Part shown: positions 45,056 through 56,195 of the stretch, piece by piece
How the letters are laid out: the number at the start of each line of letters is the position of its first letter
How positions within the stretch are numbered: position 1 is the stretch's first letter
DNA from: Rhyacophila brunnea
Taxonomy: Eukaryota; Arthropoda; Insecta; Trichoptera; Rhyacophilidae
NCBI GenBank assembly: GCA_022495005.1
Contig: JAGYXB010000825.1
Coordinates: 1,240,001-1,304,000, forward strand
Direction: 5' to 3'
DNA: 64,000 nucleotides
Position numbers and translations under genes: made by a program
The notes under the pieces: generated by a model
Database searches by the model: none
What the model saw: only the letters and a program-made list of their open reading frames with translations
Told to the model about the DNA's origin: nothing

Positions 45056-46599
45056 GTTTTCAAAATTGTGATATACACATTCATATTTAGGTAAGTAGGT
45101 AGTACATATTACAAAAAACGTTGACGCCGGAGTGTCATTACTCATTATCAATATTCTATCGAAACCTCAGAGTAGTAATATCAAGAGAGTCCGCATTGTT
45201 CGGCAAAATGAAGCCGTGTTTCTTGCGTATAACGCACAGTAGAACGTCGATTTTATTATTATTAACTTAATTAGGAAACGTTATTCCATTATGTTGCTTC
45301 TTAGTACGGCTACCAAACTTAAACACATCATAGTTAACCATATTTTCTACTAACTACATAATTACTACTAACTTTATATTTAAAACAAAAACAATAAATT
45401 TCAGCAACACGTACTCGCAGTTTTTAAACGACTGTAGTCATTCAAATCAATATTTACCGGCGACGTGTACAAAAAATATTTAATTCAGCCGTAGAAATTC
45501 TATTTTACTCCGACGCATATTGTGGAGATATATGCGTGCAGATTGCTTTCTCACTCCCCTTATGGTTCGTTTTTGTTCAGGCCTTGATAGAAACCAATAT
45601 CGATTTATTCAAATTATGGTGTATGTTCAATAAAGAATATTACTTACATATTGTTCTTGTGAATTATTCGTTGAAAAAAATCATACAAAAATATTACTTA
45701 AATTATTAGCGAGTTCAAGTGCTTATGTTAAAATCAAATTTTCTGTGGGCCATTCTTTAGATAAGTTTGTAGGTCTGTTAGTACCTTTTAGTATCTTGAT
45801 TCAAACCACACAACACAACCCAATTGCAATATGGACGCAATTTGAGATGAGATTTAATTGTATGACTACTAGTTAACTTTATCTGAATTAGGGTAGGACG
45901 CAGGTGCCTCAATTGATAAAAGCATATTAGCTAAAATTCGATGGATGCTGCAAGAATTTTAATAGTAATACATATACTTATTCATTATGTTAAAAAAAAA
46001 TAACTACTGAACGGTTTTTTACATACATGCCTAAAACTTTTGACGAAAGGTGCACGGTGCCACTCCTGTACACTTTTGGCCCACCTACAATCCTACCAAT
46101 CTCGTTGCCTGGTTAAATATAATATATTTATTTATCTAGTAAACCAGTTGCGTAGATGGAAATCATTATGCGGAAACGCGTAGTACGTAAGCCAGACCAT
46201 GTTGATATACTTAATAATATTATTATTCAGTGCGGTGCGTATGGTAATTAGCAAATCCATATTATAATACTAATGGCTACAGTGCTCACTGTGTACACAG
46301 ATGTATCCGACCTTGTCTCGCTTGAAAGAAAACACTTCTAAATAATTATTTAAATGTTTTGCAAACGTCGAAAAACAAAAAAAAACTTAGCGGATATGCC
46401 AAGCAGTTTAATTAGACGTTTGAATTCGAAATTTTCAGAGTGTTTGCTGATTATGTCTATAATGTATTCTTTGTCACGTCGCGATTGTGAATGAAACTGC
46501 AATTTGATAATTTTCCTCGGTTGCCATTGACAACTTGCCAAATCTGCACCTGGCCGTATTAAATTATTTAAATTAAGTATTTTCTACATATAAGTTATT
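45056..46599. other. Non-genic AT-rich stretch
   Basis: A ~50-bp word, ATGAAGCCGTGTTTCTTG..CGCACAGTAGAAC, occurs at 45209 and again near 48816, so an unclassified dispersed repeat crosses here. No gene was recognised. Confidence 0.45.
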
Positions 46600-47395
46600 T
46601 TTCATTTCATTTCATTTATTTTTCATTTATTTTTTTAACATATTGTGGACATTACAAATTATAAGTTTAAGACGTTCACAACATGACATTTAGAAACAAA
46701 GATATATAAATATAGCAGTATTACATAAAAAAGAGATATATCAGTAGATAAATTAGATAGGTACAAGGAAGTACACCGGATGAGTTAAGCAGACCCTATT
46801 TTAAGAATTTATAAAACAACATCCACCTAAACTCATTCTCACGTAGGTGGAATATATCAACACCCGAAGCAATTTCCATTGGCATTACCAGTGGCAGGTT
46901 GGTTCTGCACCTTGGGAGAATAAACAACTGATGGTCTCTATTTCTAAGATAGTTATCAAGGACACACAGGTCAACACTGCCCAGAATGGCAGAGTTCTCA
47001 TTTATACCTTGTATAAGTCGAAAAAAATACGTAGCTAAATAAAGATTTCTTCTAAATTGCAGACTGCAGTATGTAAGCATGCCTAAGAGAAAGTCAGTTG
47101 GATAAAGCCACGGATAGTATCCATACAACCTCAAGTAAAGGAGTCTCAAGAATTTCTTCTGTACCCTCTCAACCATAAGGCCATACTTCAACTGATGCAG
47201 TGCCCAAACAATAGACCCATTCTCAAGTCTGCTTCGAACTAAAGAATTAAATAAAAGTTTTAATACCGTAACATCTGAAAAGACCCGGGAAGTACGCATG
47301 ACGAAGCCCAACATTTTAAGCGCTTTGTTACAAATGGTAACTATATGGCTAATAAATGTCAGTTTACTCTCAAACGTAATGCCATGTGCTTTGTT
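46600..47395 (-). pseudogene. Jockey-like LINE reverse transcriptase, 3' end
   Basis: The minus-strand frame is open from about 47390 to a stop near 46796, some 195 codons. It reads KAHGITFESKLTFISHI and NKALKMLGFVMRTSRVF (the L.F..HI......K....LGF..R block). LVRSRLENGSIVWALHQLK and VERVQKKFLRLLYLRLYGY follow, the LVR..LEY...VW....IERVQ..FLR block that ends jockey-type reverse transcriptases. A 3' UTR then leads to a tail of AAATGAAAAATAAATGAAAT repeats at 46600-46637. It is 5'-truncated: palm motifs and endonuclease are absent. The surviving part has no stop, so it is relatively young. Confidence 0.85.
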
Positions 47396-47529
47396 TTAAA
47401 CTCTCAATATATCTTGGCTGAGGATCGTGACTATCTTCAAATTCTGACGACCAAGACTCAACCCCTTTTTATTCTCTGCTTCTCTCAGGGCAGAGTGTAC
47501 GCTACTTATTACAATATGTAGGTGTATTA

Positions 47530-47990
47530 TATTTATCTTAATTTAACTATCTGTCTATTTGTAGCGCGTGAAAGAAATATATTATGTAAATGTGTTGGAG
47601 AGAGCGAGACAGCGAGAGTATGGGATAAGATAAAGTGAGTGAAAACGTAATAACCTACACTTAAACACAAAATCTAAATTTTGAAAAACAAACTTGACGC
47701 GCAAATAAACGAATCGTTTATTTTCACAAGATTAAGAAATACTGTCTTTATTCATAAACGGCTTACTGCTTACAAGCAGAGCTATGATTAATGCAGTCCA
47801 TCCGCTAAATCCTAGTTAAACTAAAATTATTAAAAACTTTTTGATACTGAAAAACGCTGGAGATATGAATATTTATCTTGATTTATCTGTGACGCACGAG
47901 AGAAATATATGTAAATGTGCAGAAGGGAGGGAGACACGGATATTACGTATTAAAAGGGGTAAGGTGAGAGAAAACATAGGTACCTAAGTA
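47530..47990. repeat. Dispersed repeat, two partial copies (family with 54195-54530)
   Basis: TTACAAGCAGAGCTATG..CCATCCGCTAAATCC (47768-47813) followed by TCTTGATTTATCTGTGACGC and GGTAAGGTGAGAGAAAACAT (to ~47980) recurs in the same order at 54195-54530. An additional diverged copy of the second half precedes it at 47535-47700 (GTAGCGCGTGAAAGAAATAT). Non-coding, class unknown. Confidence 0.7.
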
Positions 47991-48868
47991 CCTAGATTCA
48001 AAAAATATGTTTTTTAAATGTGGGATTTTTATTATTTAGATTTTCAGCACCAGTTATCATCCAATAATTTATTTTCAATCCAAATTAAGTTCATTTTTAT
48101 GTTAATATTATAAAACAGAACCACTGAGTTTTGGCGCCAAACTCTGTACATGGTATGGTTAAATATTGGCTATAAATAATCATATTTCATGTTAAAAACA
48201 CAGTCATGTATAAAAACATGATTTTAATCATGATATTTTATATGAAATATAGCTCTTCACAATCTAGGCATGCCAACCGCACCATAATTACCACACTATT
48301 ATCTGACATTATTTTAAATACGAACTCCGCACACACGCCAATTCCAATGCATTTTTCAGTCCTACCGGTAGAATAAAACCTCGTGTGAACCGACAAAAAA
48401 CGAGCATTAATTTTTATTTGTTTATGTACAAAAGTATTATAATATGCAGGTTAGTATTTCTGTTCTAGTCTAATATTTTTTTTCTACTCTACTGATTAGT
48501 TATTCTGGAGGATGTCAGACGATAGTCACGCAGTAAAATTAAAACGTTTTCAAACATATTGCATTTTAATATTATTTTAAATGGTAAACATATCTGCTTT
48601 CCAATGGTAAAGCGTCGTCTCTGATAAATTTAGGGGTCCTGAGTTTTTATTTATTCACGAATCAGGTTTTCTAGGTCCATCGGATTGGACTTATGGCTAA
48701 GGCCGTCACGTCACGTCGAAAGAAAGTATTGCAGTCAAAGTATCGGAATCAAACGATGATGGTTTGTGAGCTCCGAGTAAAACTATTAAGAGAGTGGGTA
48801 ATGTTCAGCTATACATGAAGCCGTGTTTCTTGAATAGGTATCACGCACAGTAGAACCTAATTTTTACC

Positions 48869-49307
48869 ACGTTTTTCTTAGCTCGTATTCTTGTTTTTCC
48901 GGTGGTTGTTTATCCAGTACAAATCTTGCAATCGATTTTTAACTAACTTCCCGACTAGCTAGACATTTGAAACTTTTAGAATATATCAGAACACGATGCC
49001 ACTACATTCTTTTAACCCAATGCTTACGGGCCGCACAAAATTGTGTTTTTGCTAATTGCTTTTCAAATGCAAATTAACACGTTAATTACAAAATTAATTA
49101 AAAGGGCCCGTAAGCATTGGGTACTTTTAGCCATCTTTAAGTAGAATTGAATTCATTTTCAGTTAATTCTGTTTTGTATGAAAAGTTATTTCGGAAGAAA
49201 TCCATAATCCAATACACTATTATTGGTTGCTAAGTGGGTGTTTCTTGCAACTAAATTATTAATATATACGTGCGTTACTATGGAAATCAAAATGACATTT
49301 CAGTATT
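48869..49307. repeat. Dispersed repeat, copy 2 (pair with 34789-35110)
   Basis: Same sequence order as 34789-35110, with an extra 106-bp palindromic element at 49016-49121 placed where copy 1 reads TTTTTTTAAATACTTTTAGCC-like sequence without interruption. Confidence 0.8.
49016..49121. mobile_element. Very small palindromic element nested in a repeat
   Basis: Ends CCCAATGCTTACGGGCC and complement CCCAATGCTTACGGGCC are perfect 17-bp inverted repeats. Flanking triplets are TAA and TAC, so the duplication is not exact. Absence from copy 1 of the host repeat proves it is an insertion. Confidence 0.85.
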
Positions 49308-50204
49308 CTATATTTGTTTGTTGCAAAATAGCAACAAAATGATTTGTTGACAATTGCCTTATTTTGTCCTAAATTATTAATACATAGATTTTTTTAAAAG
49401 TCTTTCTAATGCAGGAAATGATTGTAGAGACAGACAAAGTTTAAAACTATCACAATATTTTTGCTAGTTAATTAACTACAGGTTGTTTTCTGAGGTTATC
49501 CCAATTTTTTTAATCACTAGAGAAAGGTAAGATCGATGCCGTCAAAGCAAAGGTCTTCAACAAGAATGTGCACAGGTGAGTGTGTTGTTAATAATATATT
49601 GGATCTGAGACTACGAGAAATATTTATATACGAATAAGCGAGTGACGATGGACAATGGTTGGAAATTGTTGGTTTCTGCATGTTCGACATTTTAACTGTG
49701 GGGTTCGGATAATATTATTTATTATACGTTTCCATCAAATACAAAATACAACTACGCCGCATGCAAATTTTACGATTAAAATAACCAGACATGCAGACCT
49801 ATTATTAGAAACAGTATGTTTATTCAATTTCGTAAAGAAAATATCTCTTGTGCGATACTTAAATTCTATCAATGTCGAGCAATTATAAATGCATATAGTA
49901 GTTATTTATCTTCGTTGGTAATAAATTTACTCACTAACAAGATAATGACAGATGTGCAAATGTAAACATTACTTTGAATTTGGATATACTATTTTAAGAA
50001 TCTCTTTCTAAATCAATATCAAAACTGTTATGTCTGTTAATATTTATCGGATTAACATACTGTCTTATGTTTGAGTATTTATTATTAATTACTTGTTTGG
50101 TATTCAGAGCATTAACCTAATATTATATTGATCAAGTGGTTAAATATATTTCTCATGAAACAAAAATCTGTTTTGCAACCTTTTCGTGAGGCGGCCAAGA
50201 TCCA
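49308..50204. other. Non-genic AT-rich stretch
   Basis: No feature supported. Confidence 0.5.
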
Positions 50205-50230
50205 ACCTTATCTAACCTAACCTAACCTAT
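50205..50230 (-). repeat. Interstitial (TTAGG)n telomere-type repeat
   Basis: CTAACCTAACCTAACCTA (50212-50229) is three and a half units of CCTAA, the complement of the insect telomere repeat TTAGG. It is too short for a telomere; it may be a repaired break or chance. Confidence 0.6.
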
Positions 50231-50348
50231 ATAATGTAATAGGAATACCCTAGTATACAGATAATAAAAGGAGACAGGGCGAAAGTCATTAAAATTCCGA
50301 TAGCATCAACCACAGGAGTGGGTGAATGCTGATCCAGAACTACGCGGC

Positions 50349-50607
50349 ACTAGATAGTGATTTCTCAACTTTTTCATTTCTCGAAATCAAATACATTATT
50401 TTGTTTTCTCGTGAGATCTTTTTTTAGGGATTCAGGATCAAAGTCAAGAGCTTTTTTTTTATTGTTTTTGTCGACGATTTTTAAAAATTCCAGTTGCGGT
50501 CGGCAGTTTAGTCTAGTAGTTTACATTGTCTGGATTTCTTGAGAAATGAGAATTCTTAAAATTTCGGACAATTAATTTCTCGAGACGAGATTTCTCGATC
50601 ACAACCT
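50349..50607. mobile_element. hAT-like MITE
   Basis: The left arm (TAGTGATTTCTCAAC, ATTTCTCGAAATC) and complement of the right (AGGTTGTGATCGAGAAATCT, CGTCTCGAGAAAT) share GTGAT and TTCTCGA words. Flanks TACGCGGC (50341-50348) and TACGCGGT (50608-50615) agree at seven of eight bases. TIRs are weak, so class is moderate-confidence. Confidence 0.6.
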
Positions 50608-51042
50608 TACGCGGTTACCCTACCTTCCCAGAATGACCACTATCCTCACTCGTGACTGTGGCAACGAGAAAAAGAGTAATATTGTTTAAAATTTAGTGTG
50701 GTTGATTTGTTTTTCGTTAATAATACTCATATGTCTTAAATTATTTTGATTTTGAATATTTTTTTTTTTGATTAGCAACTCCGAAAACTTATAAAAAAGC
50801 TCTTGTATCTGCATCTGAAGGAAAAGGTTTCAATTCGCTGCTCAGAACACATAAGCTCACGGTAAAATCCTTTTCTAAAGAGCTTCTAGCATAATATTGT
50901 TAGCTTGGGAAATACTGACCGTTTATCTAAATTATCAATGAAAGTTGTATCTTTATAAATAGAATTATGTGAATTACTAGGTAGCGAATTAACTAATGTT
51001 TCATAAGGGGTAGGTACCCCAATGCTGCAACATCGTAATGTA

Positions 51043-52330
51043 CGAGGGTGCGTCAATAAGTCCTTAGAAAAGCCGACAGGTGGCGCGACTAGTACTGTAA
51101 GCGGTTTGTTTTCATGCAGCGGCACTACCGATTCAGTATGCTGCGAAGTTTCAATCAGATTGGTCGGGTTGTTGTGTGTTTCTCGTACATTTAAAAAAAA
51201 ATTTGCTTGTGGAAAATGGAAAAATGGAAAATTGAGTTTAGAGCTGTTATTAAACATTTTAATATAAAAGGGTTAACAGCAAGGAAATAAAAAATGAGTT
51301 GGATTTAGTTCACGGCATATCTGCTCCTTCACTTGCAACTATTTATAACTGGTTAAATGAATTTAAACGTGGTCGTACATCAACAAAGGATGAACCACGC
51401 TCAGGACGTCCTGTAGAGGTGACTACACCAGAAACGATCAATAAAATCCACGATATGGTGTTAAGTGACCGAAGATTAAAGTTGGGTGAGATAATTGAGG
51501 TTACAGGTATCTCAAAAGATAGCGTCATTTCTATTTTACATGACAAATTGGGCATGAAAAAATTTCTGCAAGATGGGTGCCGCGTTTGCTCACAGTCGAC
51601 AATAAACGCAATAGGGTGGTGGCCTCTAAAGCCCTGTTGTCGCTCATGCAACGCAATCCGGATGAATTTTTTCGTCGCTTTGTGACTGTAGATGAAACAT
51701 GGATACACCACTATACTCGAGACGAAAAAACAGTCAAAGCAGTGGATTGCGAAAGGCGAACCATGTCCAAAGAAGGCGAAAACCGTAAAATCAGCTGGTA
51801 AGGTTATGGCTACTGTATTTTGGGATGCACGTGGAATTATTTTCGTTGACTATTTGGAAAAAGGAAAAACAATAACGGGGGATTATTATGCATCTTTATT
51901 GGACCAGCTAAAAAACAAAATTGAAGAAAAACGGCCTCATTTAAACAGGAAAAAAATCCTCTTTCATCAGGACAATGCCCGTGTTTACACATGTTTACGA
52001 TCAATGGCTAAAATTGAAGAATTGAAGTTCGAATTGGTCGACCACCCACCGTATTCGCCAGATTTAGCCCCCAGTGACTTTCCTTTTCCCAAACTTAAAA
52101 AAATGGCTAAGTGGACAACGTTTTTTTTTCAATGAAGAAGTCATCGATCGGACAAATGCTTATTTTGAGGACCTTCCGAAAACTTATTTTTCTGACGGTT
52201 TAAAAAAAATTGAGAAACGTCTAACCAAGTGTATTGAGCTCCAAGGAGATTATGTTGAGAAATAAAAAAAAAATACAAAAATAAAAACTGTTTTAATGCT
52301 TTTTTCTAAGGAATTATTGACCCACCCTCG
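51043..52330 (+). mobile_element. Complete mariner element, inactive
   Basis: TA flanks both sides (51041-51042, 52331-52332). The left end CGAGGGTGCGTCAATAAGTC and the complement of the right, CGAGGGTGGGTCAATAATTC, form a 29-bp TIR with two mismatches. 1288 bp is the standard mariner length, with one transposase gene between the ends. Confidence 0.97.
51216..52265 (+). pseudogene. Mariner transposase (DD34D), about four frameshifts
   Basis: The start ATG at 51216 gives MEKWKIEFRAVIKHFNIKG, the usual helix-turn-helix N-terminus. Near 51280 a lost base shifts frame into LDLVHGISAPSLATIYNWL and DEPRSGRPVEVTTPE (second HTH and linker). Further shifts lie near 51565, 51715 and 52125. Catalytic residues are all still visible: Asp in VTVDETWIHHY (~51690), Asp in LFHQDNARVYT (~51970), and Asp in YSPDLAPSDF, with exactly 34 residues between the second and third, the mariner DD34D spacing. 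The protein ends at a TAA at 52263-52265. Length without shifts would be close to the normal ~350 residues. It would cut and paste at TA sites if intact, but is dead here. Confidence 0.95.
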
Positions 52331-52332
52331 TA

Positions 52333-52887
52333 TCATAATATTATAGCCGTGATTAGATTTCCGAGTAAGTAGCTTGACAGTAACAGTTACGACGATAAAT
52401 CAATTAAATTTTCGGCTGATATACCGACTGTTGATTGATTTAAATGTTTTATGATGATATCCTCCCACAGTGATAAACTATTTATTTAAAATTATTTACC
52501 CCCATTACTGTGATTGTCGATTGTTTTGCAGACTTTTTAGCGCCGGCCTCTCTTTGTTGGCGTGTTTGCGTGGAATTAAAAAAAAACTTTAGCACGTGTT
52601 TCAGCGCATTGCAGGAGTCAATGATCCACACGCCGCAATAAATTATTGTAAAATGTGTGTGCTTTTAATTTAAAATAAAATAATATTGTGATGAAAACGC
52701 AGTTAATGTGGTATGTGGGTGCGCCAGATTGTACCCAGACCACACAGGGTATTTATTATAAACATGGTATTTAAATTTACAAAACGTCACCTCAATACTA
52801 CAACTAGATAACCTTGATTTGGTCATTTTTGGGAAAATGAAATTTAAATTTTACTTCATTAACATAAATCTAGGCTATAATTATTAT
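52333..52887. other. Non-genic AT-rich stretch
   Basis: No feature supported. Confidence 0.5.
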
Positions 52888-52891
52888 TTAA

Positions 52892-53266
52892 GGCCATGCA
52901 TTAGTTGAGGCACGGTCTAAAAAGATCGTTGCTAGGCGATGTGCGGATTGCGGGTCGCGGGTGCAAAAGACGCCTGTCAAACGAAATATTATTTCTCATA
53001 TAAATCCAACATACGTCCATTTTACGTTCTGCTTATTATTCTATTAGTAACAATAATAATATATTCATTGACATGTTTTCTTTTTAAAGTAAATGGGTAA
53101 CGTTTTTAGTCATCTTTACACGATTTTAGAATTAATTGGCCCGTCGCCATCACGCAGCAAAGTGACGTATGTCCGACTCAACGTTCTCTCTATGAATGCG
53201 AAGCGAGTACAACATTTCGTCGCGCGTACAGTTGAGAATTATTTGGCGTTTCACTGATGCGTCACC
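52892..53266 (-). mobile_element. TTAA-flanked MITE, copy A (inverted)
   Basis: TTAA borders at 52888-52891 and 53267-53270. On the minus strand it starts GGTGACGCATCAGTGAAACG and ends with CGCATCGCCTAGCAACGATC, TTTTTAGACC and CCTCAACTAATGCATGGCC. 375 bp. It shares its right TTAA with copy B. Confidence 0.9.
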
Positions 53267-53270
53267 TTAA

Positions 53271-53636
53271 GAGCGTACTTCAGTGAAACGGCAAATAATT
53301 TTCAACAGTAGGTGCGACGAAATTTCTCACTAGTCGGCAATCGGTGACCGAAGTCGAGGTGTCTGCACGTCGATTTGCTTTGTCATGGCGTCGGATGACA
53401 ATATTCTTAAATCGTGTAAAGGTGACTAAACACTTTACGTATGTAGGTACTTAAAAAAGAAAACATGTCAATGAATATACTATTATTATTAGTAATATAA
53501 CAATAAACATAACATTAAATGGACGCATGTTGGATTTTTATGATAAATTATATTTCGTTCGGCACGCGTCATTTGCACAATCCGCGCATCGCCTAGCCAC
53601 GATCTTTTTAGACCATTCCTCAACTGAAGTATAACC
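53271..53636 (+). mobile_element. TTAA-flanked MITE, copy B
   Basis: TTAA borders at 53267-53270 and 53637-53640. It starts GAGCGTACTTCAGTGAAACG, has GCAAATAATTTTCAACAGTA and AACATGTCAATGAATATACT in the middle, and ends CAACTGAAGTATAACC. The ends share only TACTTCAGT-type similarity, so the TIR is short and imperfect. Together A and B form a ~750-bp near-palindrome. Confidence 0.9.
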
Positions 53637-53640
53637 TTAA

Positions 53641-54194
53641 ATTAAAAATAGAAAATTGTGCTTGTCTAATTGGGAACAATTAAAATAATGTTCAATTGTA
53701 TGAAAAAATATTGTAGATATATTATTTTATTTATTTAACGTATTTATGGTTTTGATTTTGAAGGTAGATATCTAATATTTTCAATCACAAAATAATACAG
53801 TTCCCATTAAGTTCTGATATTCTGGTTTTATCATTTGGTAGAGAAGGAAGTGTAGAATCATATTCAATAACAATCTCAAAAACAGTGAAAATCGATTTAT
53901 CTAGTTGTAGTATTGAGGTGACGAAATACATGAACGAAAATCTGCAATATTCAACCTTATTCCAGCGTGTAGGTACAGTTAATTCCTAACTACTTACATA
54001 TTATCATGTACCTACCTTTTAGGTACATACATCCTTAGAAGAAAAAGGCAACAATCACGTAAATACATGGACGCAGGTTTGCAATAATGACACTTATGAG
54101 AAACCGATAGCAATTTTCACTATCGTATAGTTGTAGTTCAAGAAATACAGTTTGTAAGTTTGCGTCAATTACACAATTGCACATATGAATAATC
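53641..54194. other. Non-genic AT-rich stretch
   Basis: No feature supported. Confidence 0.5.
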
Positions 54195-54530
54195 GGGCGG
54201 CTTACAAGCAGAGTTATGAATAATGTAGCCCATCCGCTAAATCCTTGTTATACCTAAACTAATAATATATATTATGTAATATTAATAGGTACTATCGACC
54301 GACGGTAGTTGATGGAATTTGAATTAAAATTCTAATGGATTTAATAATAAAGAAAGACACTGGAGCCACATCAGTAATTCCAATATATATTTGTCTTGAT
54401 TTATCTGTAACGCATGATAGAAAATATAATATAATATAGGTACATGTGTATGTGAGAGCGAGACAAGGAGGATACGTAATAAAAGGAGTAAGGTGAGAGA
54501 AAACATCCACGTAAACGCAAGTTTAAAATT
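54195..54530. repeat. Dispersed repeat, second copy of the 47768-47990 family
   Basis: GGCTTACAAGCAGAGTTATG, CCATCCGCTAAATCCTTG, CTTGATTTATCTGTAACGC and GTAAGGTGAGAGAAAACATC occur in the same order as at 47.8 kb. An extra ~60-bp piece at about 54290-54345 (ACGGTAGTTGATGGAATTTG) is also found near 62185 and is absent from the 47.8-kb copy. Confidence 0.7.
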
Positions 54531-54675
54531 TGAAAAATAAACTGGGTCGTGTATGAAAACAAATGATAAGATAAACCCTCACAATAGTTAGACAAATGAA
54601 GTGGCATCTGGTATTTTTTCTAGTACTTATAATATATGTAATCGATTCCGCTAACTTTTCTACTCTTGGTATTAT

Positions 54676-55993
54676 AGTAGGGGGAGGCGGGGCTAGTTGT
54701 TACGGGGGCATGTTGTTACATCCTAGATAACTCTCCCGTTATAAGGTCCTGTGGCGTAGGTGTCACACAGGAGACGTAAACATCCTGTCCGCAGTCGCTG
54801 ACGAAAGGTCGCCTGCATTAATTGTATGCAGTTGAAATAAAACCATTTTGAGTGAATTTCGTGTCCAAAGCAACTTTTGTTGGCCGAATTTGAAGTCTAA
54901 TTGTTACCAAACTATAAGAGGTAAGTTTTTTTAAAGTATGCTATTGGAAATCTATATATTTATGTTCGTATTTTCTATATTTACCGAAGTAAATATAATT
55001 CCCGTGTTAATATTATAACAATTTCAATTTTATTTGGGTCAAAGGGGCTAGTTGTTACAGTGAGGTGGGGGCAGGTTGTTACTGTATGAATTAACTCCAC
55101 TCACTACCACTTTACTACAAATTCCTTGTTATCTTCTTTATTTGCAATAGGTAGGTACTTATACCATCTATTTTTATCCTTCCAGATTACAATCTTACAA
55201 TTGTGAGGACAAAAAAAAACAAAACCGATAGAGGTAAAATTTCCCAGGAAACCGACAACAGAGCGGCCAAAGAAATAATTGAAAACAGAATATCTCTTAG
55301 AAAAAAAGCTGCCCAAGCATACAAAGTAAACTATATGACCTTACAATGTTATATTGAATATAAAGAAAACCGTCAGACCACTTCCAAGTTAGTGGGGTTA
55401 CGCAAAACCTCGCCAGATATTTTCTGTCGATCAAGAAAACGAGCTTGCAACATACATAAGAAAATGTAGCAAAATATTTCATGGCCCAAGGAACTAAGAA
55501 ACTGAAAAAGAAAGTGGTGTTATCTTCTTCGGACGCAGAGAATGAAGAATGCTTCTGTTTGGAGAATTATATTTTCTTTAAACCTGGGCAAGAGTGGATC
55601 CAATGCAAAACATGCAAAAATTGGGCTCACATTTCCTGAATTCGTGATAAAGTTAATTTCATGTGTCAGAATTATGATTTTAGTGACTAAATATAAATGC
55701 AAAGAAAATCACAAGCAAAAAACTTATTTTTACATACATTTTCAATTATTGTTTTAGTTGGTAACAACGTGCCCCTACCCTGTAACAACTTGCCCCCGGC
55801 TGGGGCACATTGTTACACTTTTCATTTTTTGTTTTTAATGCTATTGTAATTTTTGTAAGGTATGTATGGATACAAATAATAGCTAAATGTATGTAGAATT
55901 AGTAATAATTAATATGATGTGTCTTAAGATAAACGGATTTCAGATATTTAACTTTTTCTTTTTTTGTAACAACTAGCCCCGCCTCCCCCTACA
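54676..55993 (+). mobile_element. Pogo-like element with perfect 27-bp TIRs, internally deleted
   Basis: GTAGGGGGAGGCGGGGCTAG plus TTGTTAC (54677-54703) has an exact complement at 55966-55992. The motif GTTGTTAC, usually after a G-rich run, repeats just inside both ends (about 54711, 55043, 55071; complements near 55763, 55781, 55808), as expected for transposase-binding sites. A 5'-UTR intron is predicted: donor GTAAGT at 54921, acceptor TTATCCTTCCAG ending 55185. GGTATTAT is found on both outer sides (54668-54675, 55994-56001). That is 8 bp, not the TA expected for pogo. Perfect TIRs mean recent mobility. Confidence 0.9.
55203..55690 (+). pseudogene. Pogo-like transposase: HTH_psq N-terminus joined to PHD-like C-terminus, DDE lost
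   Basis: The first codon is GTG where ATG is expected, followed by RTKKNKTDRGKISQE and a pipsqueak-type helix-turn-helix (residues ~25-60: AAKEIIENRISLRKKAA, VNYMTLQCYI). An extra G in the run at 55394-55397 shifts frame; the next frame reads GYAKPRQIFSVDQENELATY and IRKCSKIFHG, the second HTH region. The sequence then jumps to LKKKVVLSSSDAENEECFC, LENYIFF, EWIQCKTCKNWAHIS. This is a C-x-C..W..C..C..W.H zinc finger like a PHD, as found at the end of some pogo-family transposases. So the whole ~200-residue DDE core is deleted. The Cys after WAHIS is a TGA stop and the last Cys is Tyr (FMCQNY). Inactive, though the DNA-binding half is almost complete. Confidence 0.85.
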
Positions 55994-56195
55994 GGTATTA
56001 TCAGAATATCTGAGCTAAAATAAATACATATAGGTATCTAATTAAATACATATTAATGTTGGTATCCGTTGCTTCTTAGAACCATAAGTAATTTATTTGT
56101 GCATGTTCTTTTCTTTTTGAGGTCTCAGAAATATCTTTCTTTATTAATTACATAAACGAATTTTTAATGTTTTACCGCTTTCGAAAACTTATATA

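Noticed and set aside
45085..45105. AGGTAAGT motif as another ratchet point
   Set aside because: No pyrimidine tract upstream. The same objection applies to AGGTAAGT near 19260 and AGGTGAGT near 32672 and 49568.
50205..50230. Telomere end or fusion point
   Set aside because: Only about 3.5 CCTAA units with normal sequence on both sides; listed as a short interstitial repeat only.
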